From positions 1 through 49,191 of the forward strand of contig CBDCLY010000005.1 in the NCBI GenBank assembly GCA_965218715.1: a stretch of 49,191 nt of DNA. The letters run 5' to 3'. The position numbers were made by a program, and so were the translations under genes. This stretch comes from CBDCLY01 sp965218715 (lineage in GTDB: Bacteria; Bacteroidota; Bacteroidia; Flavobacteriales_E; Vicingaceae). Within the stretch, counting starts at the first letter, position 1; every line of letters starts with the position of its first letter. Positions 1 through 8,622 of the stretch are shown here, in pieces. A model generated the notes under the pieces. It saw nothing but the letters and a program-made list of their open reading frames with translations, made no database searches and was not told where the DNA came from.

Positions 1-3000
1 CTCATTCCATCTTAGTGTATTGGTTAAAGCTTCAGGATCAGATTCAACATCAAGCAATATTGTTCTACCAAAATTAGAGGTATCAACTGGCCCGCCACAA
101 GTATTCTCTACAACAACTCTATAGAAGTAACTGAATTCATCGGTAGAAGCAGTATTATCATAATACCTAAAAGTAGAATCCAATACATTGAACTTATCAA
201 CACTTCCAATCACTTCCATTTCAGATTTCGCTAAACCACGGTAAACGATAAACTGTCTGATATTGCTCCAGACGCTTGTGTCTGGGTAAACTTGAACCTC
301 AACTGTATTTGGTTGAACAACTGAGCTGTAGTGCTGGTAAGTATACCTTGGGGTATCTTCATACAATGCTGTTTCACTTGCTCTATTAGAGCTTGAAACA
401 TAATTGCTAATTGAGCCTGGACCAGTTGGTCTTGCATTTACGTAAAAGGTCATTAACAGTCCTGTAGTTCCTACCGGCATGCTTTTGTCCACCTTAAATT
501 TGTAACTAAGATTCGTTGTCCAGTCATTATTTGCGATAGGGTTGGTAACACTTACAGAAGTATCCCAAACGATATCATACTCTATCCCATTTCCAACATT
601 AAAGCCTTTGTATGGAGTCCATGAAATCTCCATTAAGGAATCACATGCATTCCAATAAACATCTACATCCATGGTAGTATGATAATCCCACTTATCAGTC
701 TCATCATTAGTTTTTAGGCAGGCATCTTTAGGTTGAACAGAATAAATTTTAAAGGTATCAACAACATCAGTTAAGGTATTTGGAATGGTATAACTTCTAG
801 TGGCATTGAAAAACCTTGCAATTCCTTTTGGATCAAACCCTATTGGAGAATTATCTTCAACAATGATTAAAGAATCAATATCACTTGCAGCTGGTTGCGA
901 CCATTTAATGGTAACACTATGATCTGGATTTACAGTAACAAAATCAATAGGCTGCACAGGCGGAGGGCTATCGATGAACACATCGCTTGCGATATTAGAT
1001 ACACTAGAGTCTCCTGTAAGAGGATCTGTTTGCCAAATTCTATAGAATCTAGGCTCGTCACAAGCATTTATATTACTAACATCAGTATAAGTTGTTACGG
1101 TATTGTTCAATGGAGCAATTAACAATTGCGCAGCCATGTTTCCATTTAAATCATCTTTGTATAAATGGAAATTCCCTTTATCTGTAATTCCCGTTAAATT
1201 CCAATCTACTTCTCCAGTTTTATCCGCTTTAGCGGTTACATCTAAGAAAATTGCATCGATAAAGCTTGCATTGGATCTAACAATTCCAGTACAACCTGAA
1301 AGCGTTCTTGCTCTAACTGTGTAGGCTCTAGATTGCCCCAAAACACCGGTAAAAGTTATGGTATTGTCTGTATAAACCAAACTCGGATTTTGAGGATAGT
1401 TGGTCCAGGAGTTTTGCCCTGTTTCAGATATTGCAAATTCATAATTTTCGAAATTTCCAGTAGTATCCTTAGGAGGCAACCAAGTTACTGTGATGTCTCC
1501 GTTTGGTTCTATTCTAATGCTACGAATATTTGGGGAAGGAACTATTTCATTGGATGGTTTATCTCCAATTACTTCGGTATATACAGCAGATATGTTTACT
1601 TGGCCAACATTGTTTTCAGCCACTACATAAAAATCATAAGTGGTATTCGACGAAATATTATTGATAGTATGATTAGTTGCTGTAAGATTTCCTGCAATTT
1701 GATTATAAGAACCTCCATTAAATCTCATCATCACTTTGTATCTGATGCCACTATTAGCAATTCCGGTTGGAACTGACCAATTTAATCGATAATTCCCCAC
1801 ACATGGATCACCTACCAAGCTTCCACTTGGCGGCACAGTATTGTAATTGAATGAAGTATCTCTAGCCGTGTTATCACAGCGATCAATTGATTCAACTGCA
1901 TACAATAAAGCAGAAGCCGAAGTTGCATTTGCACCAACATGAACAAAGGAGTCAAGAGGCGCTGTAATGCTTCCTACTTGAACCAATGTGCCACCATTAT
2001 CTGCAAAGAAATTAAAGGTTCCCGCAGTTCCTGCAGTTCCTAAATCTACTCTAAAGAATACATCTCCATTACTTAGCACTTGTATAGTATCCAATTGCGG
2101 CGCTGGAACATTACCAGGCGTTTTCATTTGAACTTGCTCCATAATACTGAAGGTGCTATAGGTTAGCGTATCAAATTTTAATTGGGTTGTTCTAGTCCCT
2201 TGCTTATAAGTAATTACTGTATCTCTAGCTTCTACTCTAAATCCAACTGGATCATCACAAACTGCAGAATTTCTAACATAAGTAGTAGCACTTGTGTTGT
2301 CGATGAGTATCCAGTTATTAGGATCTCTTCGGTCTGCTTGTGTGGTCATGTTCTGGTTTTCATAGATGTAGTAATGAGTGGGTGACTCATACTCAAAGTA
2401 AGCTTTTGTAGCTGCATTTGCAGGCTTAGGGGCATTCCAATTTAAGGTTGCCTGACTAGCTGGCACAACAGGACCAGTAAGTGTGGCATCAATTTCCATC
2501 ACTTGAACCACCTCAGACCAATCGGAAGGAACATCTCCCGAACATCCAGACATTGCACGCAAACGAACAAAATAGTCTTTATTTGGGGGGAATGGGGTGT
2601 ATAAATTTGTTGGAAATTGAACAATACCAGGAATCTGTCTTTTTGTTTGAAAGTTTGGAATTGCTCCGATATTCGTAAATGGTCCCGGATTGCTTGAAGC
2701 ATTCACAGTAGATTGCTGCGCTTCGTATTCTTCAAAAGTTTCAGCTGAATCGATTGGAGGCGTCCAAGACAAGGTAACGCTTCCATCCAATCCAATGGAT
2801 GCACCTTTAACAATTGGCTCTTTCAAAGCGATTGGCGGTTTCACAATAACGGTAATTGTAGGATAATTAATGGCCCTAACCGGACAATGGTCATCATAGG
2901 TTTTCATTACATAATTGAAAGTACCATTAGCAACATTAATTGCACAAGTGCCAGCAGAAGCTTGAAGATGATTACAATCTGTTTGCCATCTAAATTCAGA

Positions 3001-4236
3001 ACCTAAAACCAAACGATCAGACAATTGATATTTTGGTCCATTTTGAACTGGGGGCGGACTTAATGTAGCACAAGGCTTAACACTTGGATCTGAGCAAAAA
3101 TTTGAATCTGCAAAGTTCTTTGAAAACAGGAAACCTGAAGGTTCTAGGGTAATTTCTTGAAATGCAGGGTTGGTTCCTGTGGTATTGTTATCGGAGGCTT
3201 GGAAACCGATGGTAATGAATTCTCCAGCAAAAACTTCTATATTATAATTTTTGGCTGGTTGCCCATTAATGTTAATATCTGGAGGTAAATTGGTTTGCCC
3301 AGAACCTGTTTGAGTACAATCAAAAACATAAAAAGGAATGTCTCTCCAAACCGAGGCAATTTTCGACCCACACCTGTAAGCATCTACACGAATACAGGTA
3401 TTGTACTTTAATACTCCACTTCCACTGTAAATGGCCTGAAACATTTCTCCTGTCAAAGGATTCAATTGTGAAGGAATATTTGCTGCATTAAAAGATTGAT
3501 TAGGCAAGGGGTTAGTTGCAGAATAACCTGTTTGAAATTGAACCAAACCTCCAGAAGTATGAACCGGCCCATCCCAAGAATAATTTGTAGAATCTAGATC
3601 AGGGTCAGCTGCATTGTGATTAAAAGTAAATTCAAAACCTCTACAAATTAAATTGGCAGGGATTTCTGCAAATTGAGGAGAACTATCATCACATTGATTG
3701 GTGGTTTGGAAGCCAGTTCCACTTGGGTTTGGCACTCTATACATGGCAGCTCTAAGCCGCATATCACCTCCAGGCCTTAGATTAGTTACATTTGGCCTAC
3801 AACAAGGTGAGTCCCATACAAATTGCCAACCAGCACCCGCAGGAGGGGTCCCATTTAGGTTTATAGGATCAGATTGAAACCAAAAGGCTTGTACAGCTCC
3901 AGGATCACCGCATGAAAATGAATTTCCATCACATTCAGGTGTAATGTCACCATTTCTATTGTTTCCCCATCGATTAGAATCTGGTTTCATCGAAATCGTA
4001 GAAATTACTTGATTGCTATTGTTCCTTGGCAAATTACCTCCCTGAACCTTGAGTATAGTATTTGAAAACGGGAAACCCGCTGTACTAGGACCACAATCTT
4101 TATAAACTGATAAGAAGAAAACGAATTTCCCATTTTGTTGACATTGCCAACTAACTTCTCCTCCCAACATATGGGTGGCTTTACTTGTTCCTATCAATCC
4201 TAATATGGCCAATAAGCCGATGATAATCTTTTTCAT
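1..4236 (-). CDS. giant fibronectin-type surface protein (partial, C-terminus beyond left edge)
   Basis: Reading the minus strand from the ATG at 4236, the frame is open for about 1412 codons to the window edge; I checked it codon by codon and found no stop. Residues 1-20 form a Sec signal peptide (MKKIIIGLLAILGLIG, then TSKA). The mature part begins THMLGGEVSWQC, the opening typical of large Bacteroidota adhesin-like proteins that end in a T9SS type B (gliding-motility-associated) sorting domain. A conserved N-terminal region of about 480 residues is followed by repeated fibronectin type III-like modules, with recurring strands such as GSVTLSWTPP, GDITVTWLPP and HSVTIKWSQP. Cysteines are frequent. 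The C-terminus, where a sorting domain would lie, is outside the window, so T9SS export is an inference. Likely role: cell-surface adhesion or matrix protein. Confidence 0.85.
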   Translation of the reverse strand, partial: MKKIIIGLLAILGLIGTSKATHMLGGEVSWQCQQNGKFVFFLSVYKDCGPSTAGFPFSNTILKVQGGNLPRNNSNQVISTISMKPDSNRWGNNRNGDITPECDGNSFSCGDPGAVQAFWFQSDPINLNGTPPAGAGWQFVWDSPCCRPNVTNLRPGGDMRLRAAMYRVPNPSGTGFQTTNQCDDSSPQFAEIPANLICRGFEFTFNHNAADPDLDSTNYSWDGPVHTSGGLVQFQTGYSATNPLPNQSFNAANIPSQLNPLTGEMFQAIYSGSGVLKYNTCIRVDAYRCGSKIASVWRDIPFYVFDCTQTGSGQTNLPPDININGQPAKNYNIEVFAGEFITIGFQASDNNTTGTNPAFQEITLEPSGFLFSKNFADSNFCSDPSVKPCATLSPPPVQNGPKYQLSDRLVLGSEFRWQTDCNHLQASAGTCAINVANGTFNYVMKTYDDHCPVRAINYPTITVIVKPPIALKEPIVKGASIGLDGSVTLSWTPPIDSAETFEEYEAQQSTVNASSNPGPFTNIGAIPNFQTKRQIPGIVQFPTNLYTPFPPNKDYFVRLRAMSGCSGDVPSDWSEVVQVMEIDATLTGPVVPASQATLNWNAPKPANAATKAYFEYESPTHYYIYENQNMTTQADRRDPNNWILIDNTSATTYVRNSAVCDDPVGFRVEARDTVITYKQGTRTTQLKFDTLTYSTFSIMEQVQMKTPGNVPAPQLDTIQVLSNGDVFFRVDLGTAGTAGTFNFFADNGGTLVQVGSITAPLDSFVHVGANATSASALLYAVESIDRCDNTARDTSFNYNTVPPSGSLVGDPCVGNYRLNWSVPTGIANSGIRYKVMMRFNGGSYNQIAGNLTATNHTINNISSNTTYDFYVVAENNVGQVNISAVYTEVIGDKPSNEIVPSPNIRSIRIEPNGDITVTWLPPKDTTGNFENYEFAISETGQNSWTNYPQNPSLVYTDNTITFTGVLGQSRAYTVRARTLSGCTGIVRSNASFIDAIFLDVTAKADKTGEVDWNLTGITDKGNFHLYKDDLNGNMAAQLLIAPLNNTVTTYTDVSNINACDEPRFYRIWQTDPLTGDSSVSNIASDVFIDSPPPVQPIDFVTVNPDHSVTIKWSQPAASDIDSLIIVEDNSPIGFDPKGIARFFNATRSYTIPNTLTDVVDTFKIYSVQPKDACLKTNDETDKWDYHTTMDVDVYWNACDSLMEISWTPYKGFNVGNGIEYDIVWDTSVSVTNPIANNDWTTNLSYKFKVDKSMPVGTTGLLMTFYVNARPTGPGSISNYVSSSNRASETALYEDTPRYTYQHYSSVVQPNTVEVQVYPDTSVWSNIRQFIVYRGLAKSEMEVIGSVDKFNVLDSTFRYYDNTASTDEFSYFYRVVVENTCGGPVDTSNFGRTILLDVESDPEALTNTLRWNE

Positions 4237-4284
4237 AATTCTTAAGTATATGCCCTTTTGACGTTCAATTCAAAAAAGGTTGCT

Positions 4285-5567
4285 TCAACATTTAACTTGT
4301 CCAGCAATTATTTCAATTCTTTCTTTATTTTTTAAATATTCTATTGCCATTTTTTGACAGATTTCTGGATTAAAATCTCGAATTGTATCGAATAACTTTT
4401 CATAAAACCCGTAATCAAGTCCGGCCTCATGGATGGTAATGAAACGATCCATAGCAACAAAAGCCCCATCAAAATTATGCATCATACTCCCTTTTACATA
4501 ATTTTTTAGAACTGCAATCTCATAAATTGGAACTAATTCAGTTTTTTAATCGATCAATTTCAAGGTTAATTTGATGAACACTATCCTTAAAATGCTGCCC
4601 ACCTACTTCAGTTTGTATACTAAAAACAGACTCCCTCTTTAAGTGATTTACACCGCAAGAAATGCCATAGGTATAGCCCTTTTCTTCTCTTAAATTTTTC
4701 ATTAGCCTAGAACCAAAAAATCCACCTAATAACACTTGACATAGATAATAGTTGTGGTAATCTGGATGGTTTCTTTCGATTGACTTGTGCCCTATTCGAA
4801 TTGCTGATTGAAGTGCATTTGCTAATGAAAAGTGTTCCAACCCATGGTTTGAGTCAGGGGAATCCTTAAAATTTAGAAACTTTTGATTTTCCTTGGCACT
4901 TGTTCCAAAACTATTTACAATCAAATCGATGGTTTCATTGTCTACCTTACCAGATGCATAAATTCTCATTTTAGTGTTCAGGTAATTTATCTCATGAAAT
5001 TCAAGCAAATCTTTTCTTTGAATTTGATCAAAATCATCCAATTGAATAGTAGAAAAATAAGGATGTCCTTGAGGGAACAATTTGGATTGGAAGGCTTGTC
5101 TTGCTATGAAGGAAACTTTCTCACTATTCACTCTAAATTGCTGCTTTTGACGTAAGAGCCATAATTTGATCTCCTCTTCAGAAAAATTTGGAGAATTAAA
5201 CATTTCAACTAAAAGAGGAAGGACTTGATTCAATTTTTCATGAATAACATGTATGGTAAATGAAGCGATGTCTGCCTGGCAAGTTTTATCAAGATAGGCT
5301 CCTAAATTGTCAATTGCTTCGGCGAATTCACTGCTGCTTTTGTGTATTGTACCTTCAAGCATCAATTGATTTGTGGCTGCAGCTTGCAATGCTTTATTTT
5401 TGATAGGAGTAACCTGCGTCAAAGTAAAATTCTAACTTGACAATTTCTTGATTTCCAGCATTGATATAGTGCAATTGGTTTCCATTCTCTAAATTCAATG
5501 AACTTGCTTTTAGCAATGGAAACTTGTCCGATAAATGAAAGGTCGGCGGTATTTTTCTATCCAACAT
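4285..5567 (-). pseudogene. M16 peptidase family protein, non-catalytic partner (two frameshifts)
   Basis: The gene starts at the ATG at 5567, 3 bases after the stop of the catalytic M16 gene, and would encode about 427 residues, normal for the family. Three pieces in different frames make it up: an N-terminal piece (MLDRKIPPTFHLSDKF to FYFDAGYSYQ), a middle piece (4538 to about 5400, including QKQQFRVNSEKVS and REEKGYTYGI), and a C-terminal piece (4285-4537, ending IEIIAGQVKC). Removing one base from the T run at 5397-5401 joins pieces one and two as SYQNKALQ; removing one from 4543-4548 joins two and three as RLKTELVPIYE. No HxxEH zinc motif is present, as expected of the inactive half of Bacteroidota M16 pairs. 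Because both breaks are +1 homopolymer expansions in otherwise conserved sequence, assembly error is as likely as real inactivation. Confidence 0.8.
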
Positions 5568-5570
5568 AAG

Positions 5571-6803
5571 TTAAGCTTTGTGATAATTTAACTGACTTAA
5601 AGAATGATCACTCAATGTTGAAGCCACTCGAAGGATATCTTCTTCACTTACTGCTTTGTAATGATTTATTTCTTCATTTACCAAATTTACATCTCCCATT
5701 AATTTTGAAATGGCAAGGCCCATTGCTCGATTAAGAATGGAGCAATTTCCATATTCGGTTGCCGCAATTACTTTATTCTTCACCTTTTCCAATTCCTTTT
5801 CTCTTAGACCATTTTTCAACAGGTTTAGAATCTCTTCCTTAATTGAAATCAGAGCTTGTTCATGGCTTATATCTTCATTTAATCTGCCAGAAATTAAAAA
5901 TAAACCTGGGTTTAAATCTCCACTCGTATAGGCAGTAATATCAGAAAACAAGCCCTTCTTTTTGACCAGCTCATTATGAAAACGAGAAGAAGTACCGCTT
6001 GCTAAGATATCTGATAATAAGTCAAATGCGTAATAGTCTGGATGGGTTCTTCCAAGCATTTTATATCCTAAATAGATTGCATTTAATGGGACATTTCCAG
6101 AAATTTCCTTTAAGCGTTTTTCATTTTGATCTTCTTCAGCTTGATAATTGTTCCTGTTTTTTTCTCCAGGCAGAATTGGACCGAACCACTTTTCGGCTAA
6201 TTTTTTTATCTCCTCTACTTCAACATTTCCAGTTATCGCGAGGATGGCATTGTTTGGGTGATAAAATTTCTTAAAAAAGGATTTTACTTCATCCATTTTA
6301 GCATCTTCAATGTGACTGATGTCGGCACCAATCGTTGGCCACTGATAAGGATGAGATTCATAAGCCAAAGGTTTTAAATTTAAATAGGCATCTCCATAAG
6401 GTTGATTTAGATAACGTTGTCTAAATTCTTCAATAACCACTTGTCTTTGAACATCAAGGCTTTTTTCTGAGAAGCCCAAGCTCAGCATTCGGTCTGATTC
6501 AAGCCAAAATGCAGTTTCTAAACTATCTTTTGGTAAAGTGATGTAATAATTCGTTAAATCAGCAGAAGTAAAAGCATTGTTTTCTCCCCCAACCAATTGG
6601 AGCGGCGTATCAAATTCTGGAACATTAATCGATCCACCAAACATTAAATGCTCAAACAAGTGAGCGAAACCAGTTCTGTTCGGATCTTCATCCCTAGATC
6701 CAACATTGTAAACAAGATTAAAAGCACATATTGGTGTAGATTCTTCTTTATGTACAATCACCTGAAGACCATTATCCAACCTAAACTCTTCAAATTCAAT
6801 CAT
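5571..6803 (-). CDS. M16 family zinc metallopeptidase (catalytic subunit)
   Basis: This 410-residue insulinase/processing-peptidase family protein carries the inverted zinc motif HLFEH (His48, Glu51, His52) inside GFAHLFEHLMFGG, with a downstream acidic ligand in VVIEEFRQR (about Glu125). The C-terminal half has the second M16 fold. No signal peptide is evident, so it is probably cytoplasmic or periplasmic by an unclear route; related enzymes degrade peptides. The next gene, 3 bases downstream, encodes a paralogue lacking the zinc motif, so the two probably form a heterodimer with one active and one substrate-binding chain. The start MIEFEEFRLDNGLQV places the first beta strand where family members have it. 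Confidence 0.93.
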   Translation of the reverse strand: MIEFEEFRLDNGLQVIVHKEESTPICAFNLVYNVGSRDEDPNRTGFAHLFEHLMFGGSINVPEFDTPLQLVGGENNAFTSADLTNYYITLPKDSLETAFWLESDRMLSLGFSEKSLDVQRQVVIEEFRQRYLNQPYGDAYLNLKPLAYESHPYQWPTIGADISHIEDAKMDEVKSFFKKFYHPNNAILAITGNVEVEEIKKLAEKWFGPILPGEKNRNNYQAEEDQNEKRLKEISGNVPLNAIYLGYKMLGRTHPDYYAFDLLSDILASGTSSRFHNELVKKKGLFSDITAYTSGDLNPGLFLISGRLNEDISHEQALISIKEEILNLLKNGLREKELEKVKNKVIAATEYGNCSILNRAMGLAISKLMGDVNLVNEEINHYKAVSEEDILRVASTLSDHSLSQLNYHKA

Positions 6804-6897
6804 TTATTTTTTAAATTTTTTTCGAAATTAAGCCTAATTCTTTTTAATAAAACTATTGATTTATTGGCTATTTTTACAAGCTTAACAGTATTTCCTT

Positions 6898-6905
6898 TAT
6901 ATTTG
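6898..6905 (+). promoter_or_regulatory. Bacteroidota-type -7 promoter box upstream of the outer-membrane protein gene
   Basis: TATATTTG matches the Bacteroidota -7 consensus TAnnTTTG exactly. It ends 5 bases before the ATG at 6911, so transcription could start at or next to the start codon. No convincing -33 TTG lies at the usual 17-23 base spacing, which lowers confidence. Confidence 0.35.
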
Positions 6906-6910
6906 CAAAC

Positions 6911-7819
6911 ATGAAGCGTTTATTACTAGCCACATTCATTTCCTTAGGGGTAATTAGTACAAGTTCAGCTCAATACGGGATGGATTTTGGTCTAAGTGTT
7001 GGAGCAGCAAATTACCTTGGTGAGATAGGCGGCACCTCTGGAGAAGCTAAGCCATTTTTATTTGATTTAAAATTGCAGCAAGCTAATTTTGCTATCGGTG
7101 GTTTTTACCGTTATAGCATTACTAGAACACTTGCAGCAAAGCTTTCTTTTAATTATGCTAGAATCGGTGGTGCAGATAGCTTATCTGAAGAGCCAACAAG
7201 AATAGGTCGAAACTTGAGCTTTAGAACTGACATATTAGAATTCAATTTAACAGGTGAATACACCTTCTTCTCTTTCAATGACATGAGTAGAAGAAGTAGA
7301 GCTAGAATTGATTTCAATGCATTTGGGTTTGCCGGGTTTGGCGCATTGTTGTACTACCCTTACGCAGAATATGATGGAAAATGGTATTACTTAAGACCAT
7401 TGGCTACGGAAGGTATAGAAAATACTTACAGTGAAATGACTTTTGCTGTTCCTCTTGGAGTTGGAATGAATTTCACCTTTGAAAGAAAATTTAGAATTGG
7501 TCTTGAAATGGGTTACCGTTTCTCCTTTACTGATTACCTAGATGATGTAAGTACAGATTACGCTTACAATTCGGAATTGCCATTTCTTGAATCAACAATA
7601 TTTTCAAACCGATCTCCAGAAGCTTATGCTAGAGGGGATGCAGATTTACCAGACATTGGTTTTTATGATCCAGGTTCAATTAGAGGTAATCCCGACGGAA
7701 ATGATGGGTACGTAATTGCTCAACTTACCTTCTCATATGTAATCAATACCAGCAATTCATTTTCTAGATCTAGATACAAAAGTGTAGTGAATAGAAGAAA
7801 GAAAAGAACGAAATTCTAA
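6911..7819 (+). CDS. DUF6089-like outer-membrane beta-barrel protein
   Basis: The 302-residue protein begins with a signal peptide (MKRLLLATFISLGVIS, cleavage likely after SSA before QYG). The mature part alternates short amphipathic strands rich in Gly and aromatic residues, such as YGMDFGLSVGAANYLG and GMNFTFERKFRIGLEMGYRF. The opening Q-x-G-x-x-G-x-S-x-G-x-x-N-Y-x-G-E pattern is characteristic of the DUF6089 / THC0290-type proteins common in Bacteroidota. It is probably an outer-membrane barrel. The tail is strongly basic (SRYKSVVNRRKKRTKF), which is unusual after a last barrel strand. It is a single gene, divergent from the M16 pair and convergent with the polysaccharide locus; a terminator follows. 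The exact function is unknown. Confidence 0.8.
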   Translation: MKRLLLATFISLGVISTSSAQYGMDFGLSVGAANYLGEIGGTSGEAKPFLFDLKLQQANFAIGGFYRYSITRTLAAKLSFNYARIGGADSLSEEPTRIGRNLSFRTDILEFNLTGEYTFFSFNDMSRRSRARIDFNAFGFAGFGALLYYPYAEYDGKWYYLRPLATEGIENTYSEMTFAVPLGVGMNFTFERKFRIGLEMGYRFSFTDYLDDVSTDYAYNSELPFLESTIFSNRSPEAYARGDADLPDIGFYDPGSIRGNPDGNDGYVIAQLTFSYVINTSNSFSRSRYKSVVNRRKKRTKF

Positions 7820-7838
7820 TCACATAAAGAACAAAAAC

Positions 7839-7870
7839 AAAAAAGCAAATTCTATTGAATTTGCTTTTTT
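7839..7870. terminator. bidirectional intrinsic terminator between convergent genes
   Basis: A perfect 14-bp inverted repeat (AAAAAAGCAAATTC at 7839-7852 and GAATTTGCTTTTTT at 7857-7870) surrounds a 4-base loop. T tracts on both strands make it usable in both directions. The right arm also encodes the last codons (KKQIQ) of the glycosyltransferase ending at 7852. Confidence 0.8.
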
Positions 7871-8622
7871 GTTGGAATAAACTGTAGAATCTTTCGGATG
7901 GGTTTTAGGCTTAATGTAAATAATCCAGGATTTAAGCCGTTTATTCTCCAGGCCAATTTATCCTCCTTATTTCCCCGCAAACGGCTGAACAAGTTTAAAT
8001 TACTCATCCCTCCTTCTCTCATCTTCACTAAAACTCTTGGCAAATAGGACAGTTTAATTTCAGACTTATGAATGAACCTTAACATCAGTTCATAATCAGC
8101 TGCGCTTACAAGGCCTAGGTTAAATTTCCCATAATTTAGATAACAGGATCTTTTAACAAAGAAAGTAGGATGTGGAGGCATCCATCCTTTTTTGAAGTAA
8201 TTATCTTGATAAGGACCTGCTCTCCAAAAACGTTTGATTAGGTTCAAATTTTCTCTTCCGACATATACTAAATCGCCATAACATGCATCAGACTCATCCA
8301 ATTGCATCTGATCCACTACATCTTCTATCACTTTTGAATCTGTATAAAGGTCATCAGAATTTAGAATTCCAATTATATCTCCTGAGCACAAATCGATTCC
8401 CCTATTCAAAGCATCGTACATTCCATTGTCTTTCTCTGAAAGGATAATTGAAATCTGATCCTTATATCGCTCAGCAATAGACAGGGTATCATCACTTGAT
8501 TTTCCATCAAGTATAATGTATTCAATGTTTTGATAAGTTTGGCCAACAACTGCCTTTATGGTATCCTCTATTGTGGATGCACTATTATAACAAACCGTTA
8601 TTATGCTAACCTTTGGATTCAA
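7852..8622 (-). CDS. glycosyltransferase family 2 (WcaE/WcaA-like)
   Basis: A 256-residue GT-A fold enzyme with the nucleotide-sugar binding start VSIITVCYNSASTIEDT, the acidic motif YIILDGKSSDDT and the metal-binding DxD-like motif GILNSDD. The spacing and the ILDGKSSDDT form resemble colanic-acid-type GT2 enzymes. It would transfer one sugar to a lipid-linked glycan at the cytoplasmic face. It is the last gene of the polysaccharide locus. The frame begins with TTG at 8622, with no ATG near the conserved first strand, so TTG is taken as the start; it overlaps the end of the carbamoyltransferase gene by 17 bases, suggesting translational coupling. Donor and acceptor sugars cannot be predicted. 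Confidence 0.87.
   Translation of the reverse strand: MNPKVSIITVCYNSASTIEDTIKAVVGQTYQNIEYIILDGKSSDDTLSIAERYKDQISIILSEKDNGMYDALNRGIDLCSGDIIGILNSDDLYTDSKVIEDVVDQMQLDESDACYGDLVYVGRENLNLIKRFWRAGPYQDNYFKKGWMPPHPTFFVKRSCYLNYGKFNLGLVSAADYELMLRFIHKSEIKLSYLPRVLVKMREGGMSNLNLFSRLRGNKEDKLAWRINGLNPGLFTLSLKPIRKILQFIPTKKQIQ

Noticed and set aside
895..2385. Plus-strand open frames, the longest 147 codons (1333-1776), opposite the giant fibronectin-type gene
   Set aside because: They lack family motifs and are in antisense to a continuous 1412-codon frame with fibronectin repeats; they follow from its codon pattern.
4538..5422. Separate 294-residue gene starting with TTG
   Set aside because: It is the middle part of the M16 partner gene; deletion of one base in the T run at 5397-5401 joins it to a proper N-terminus starting at 5567.
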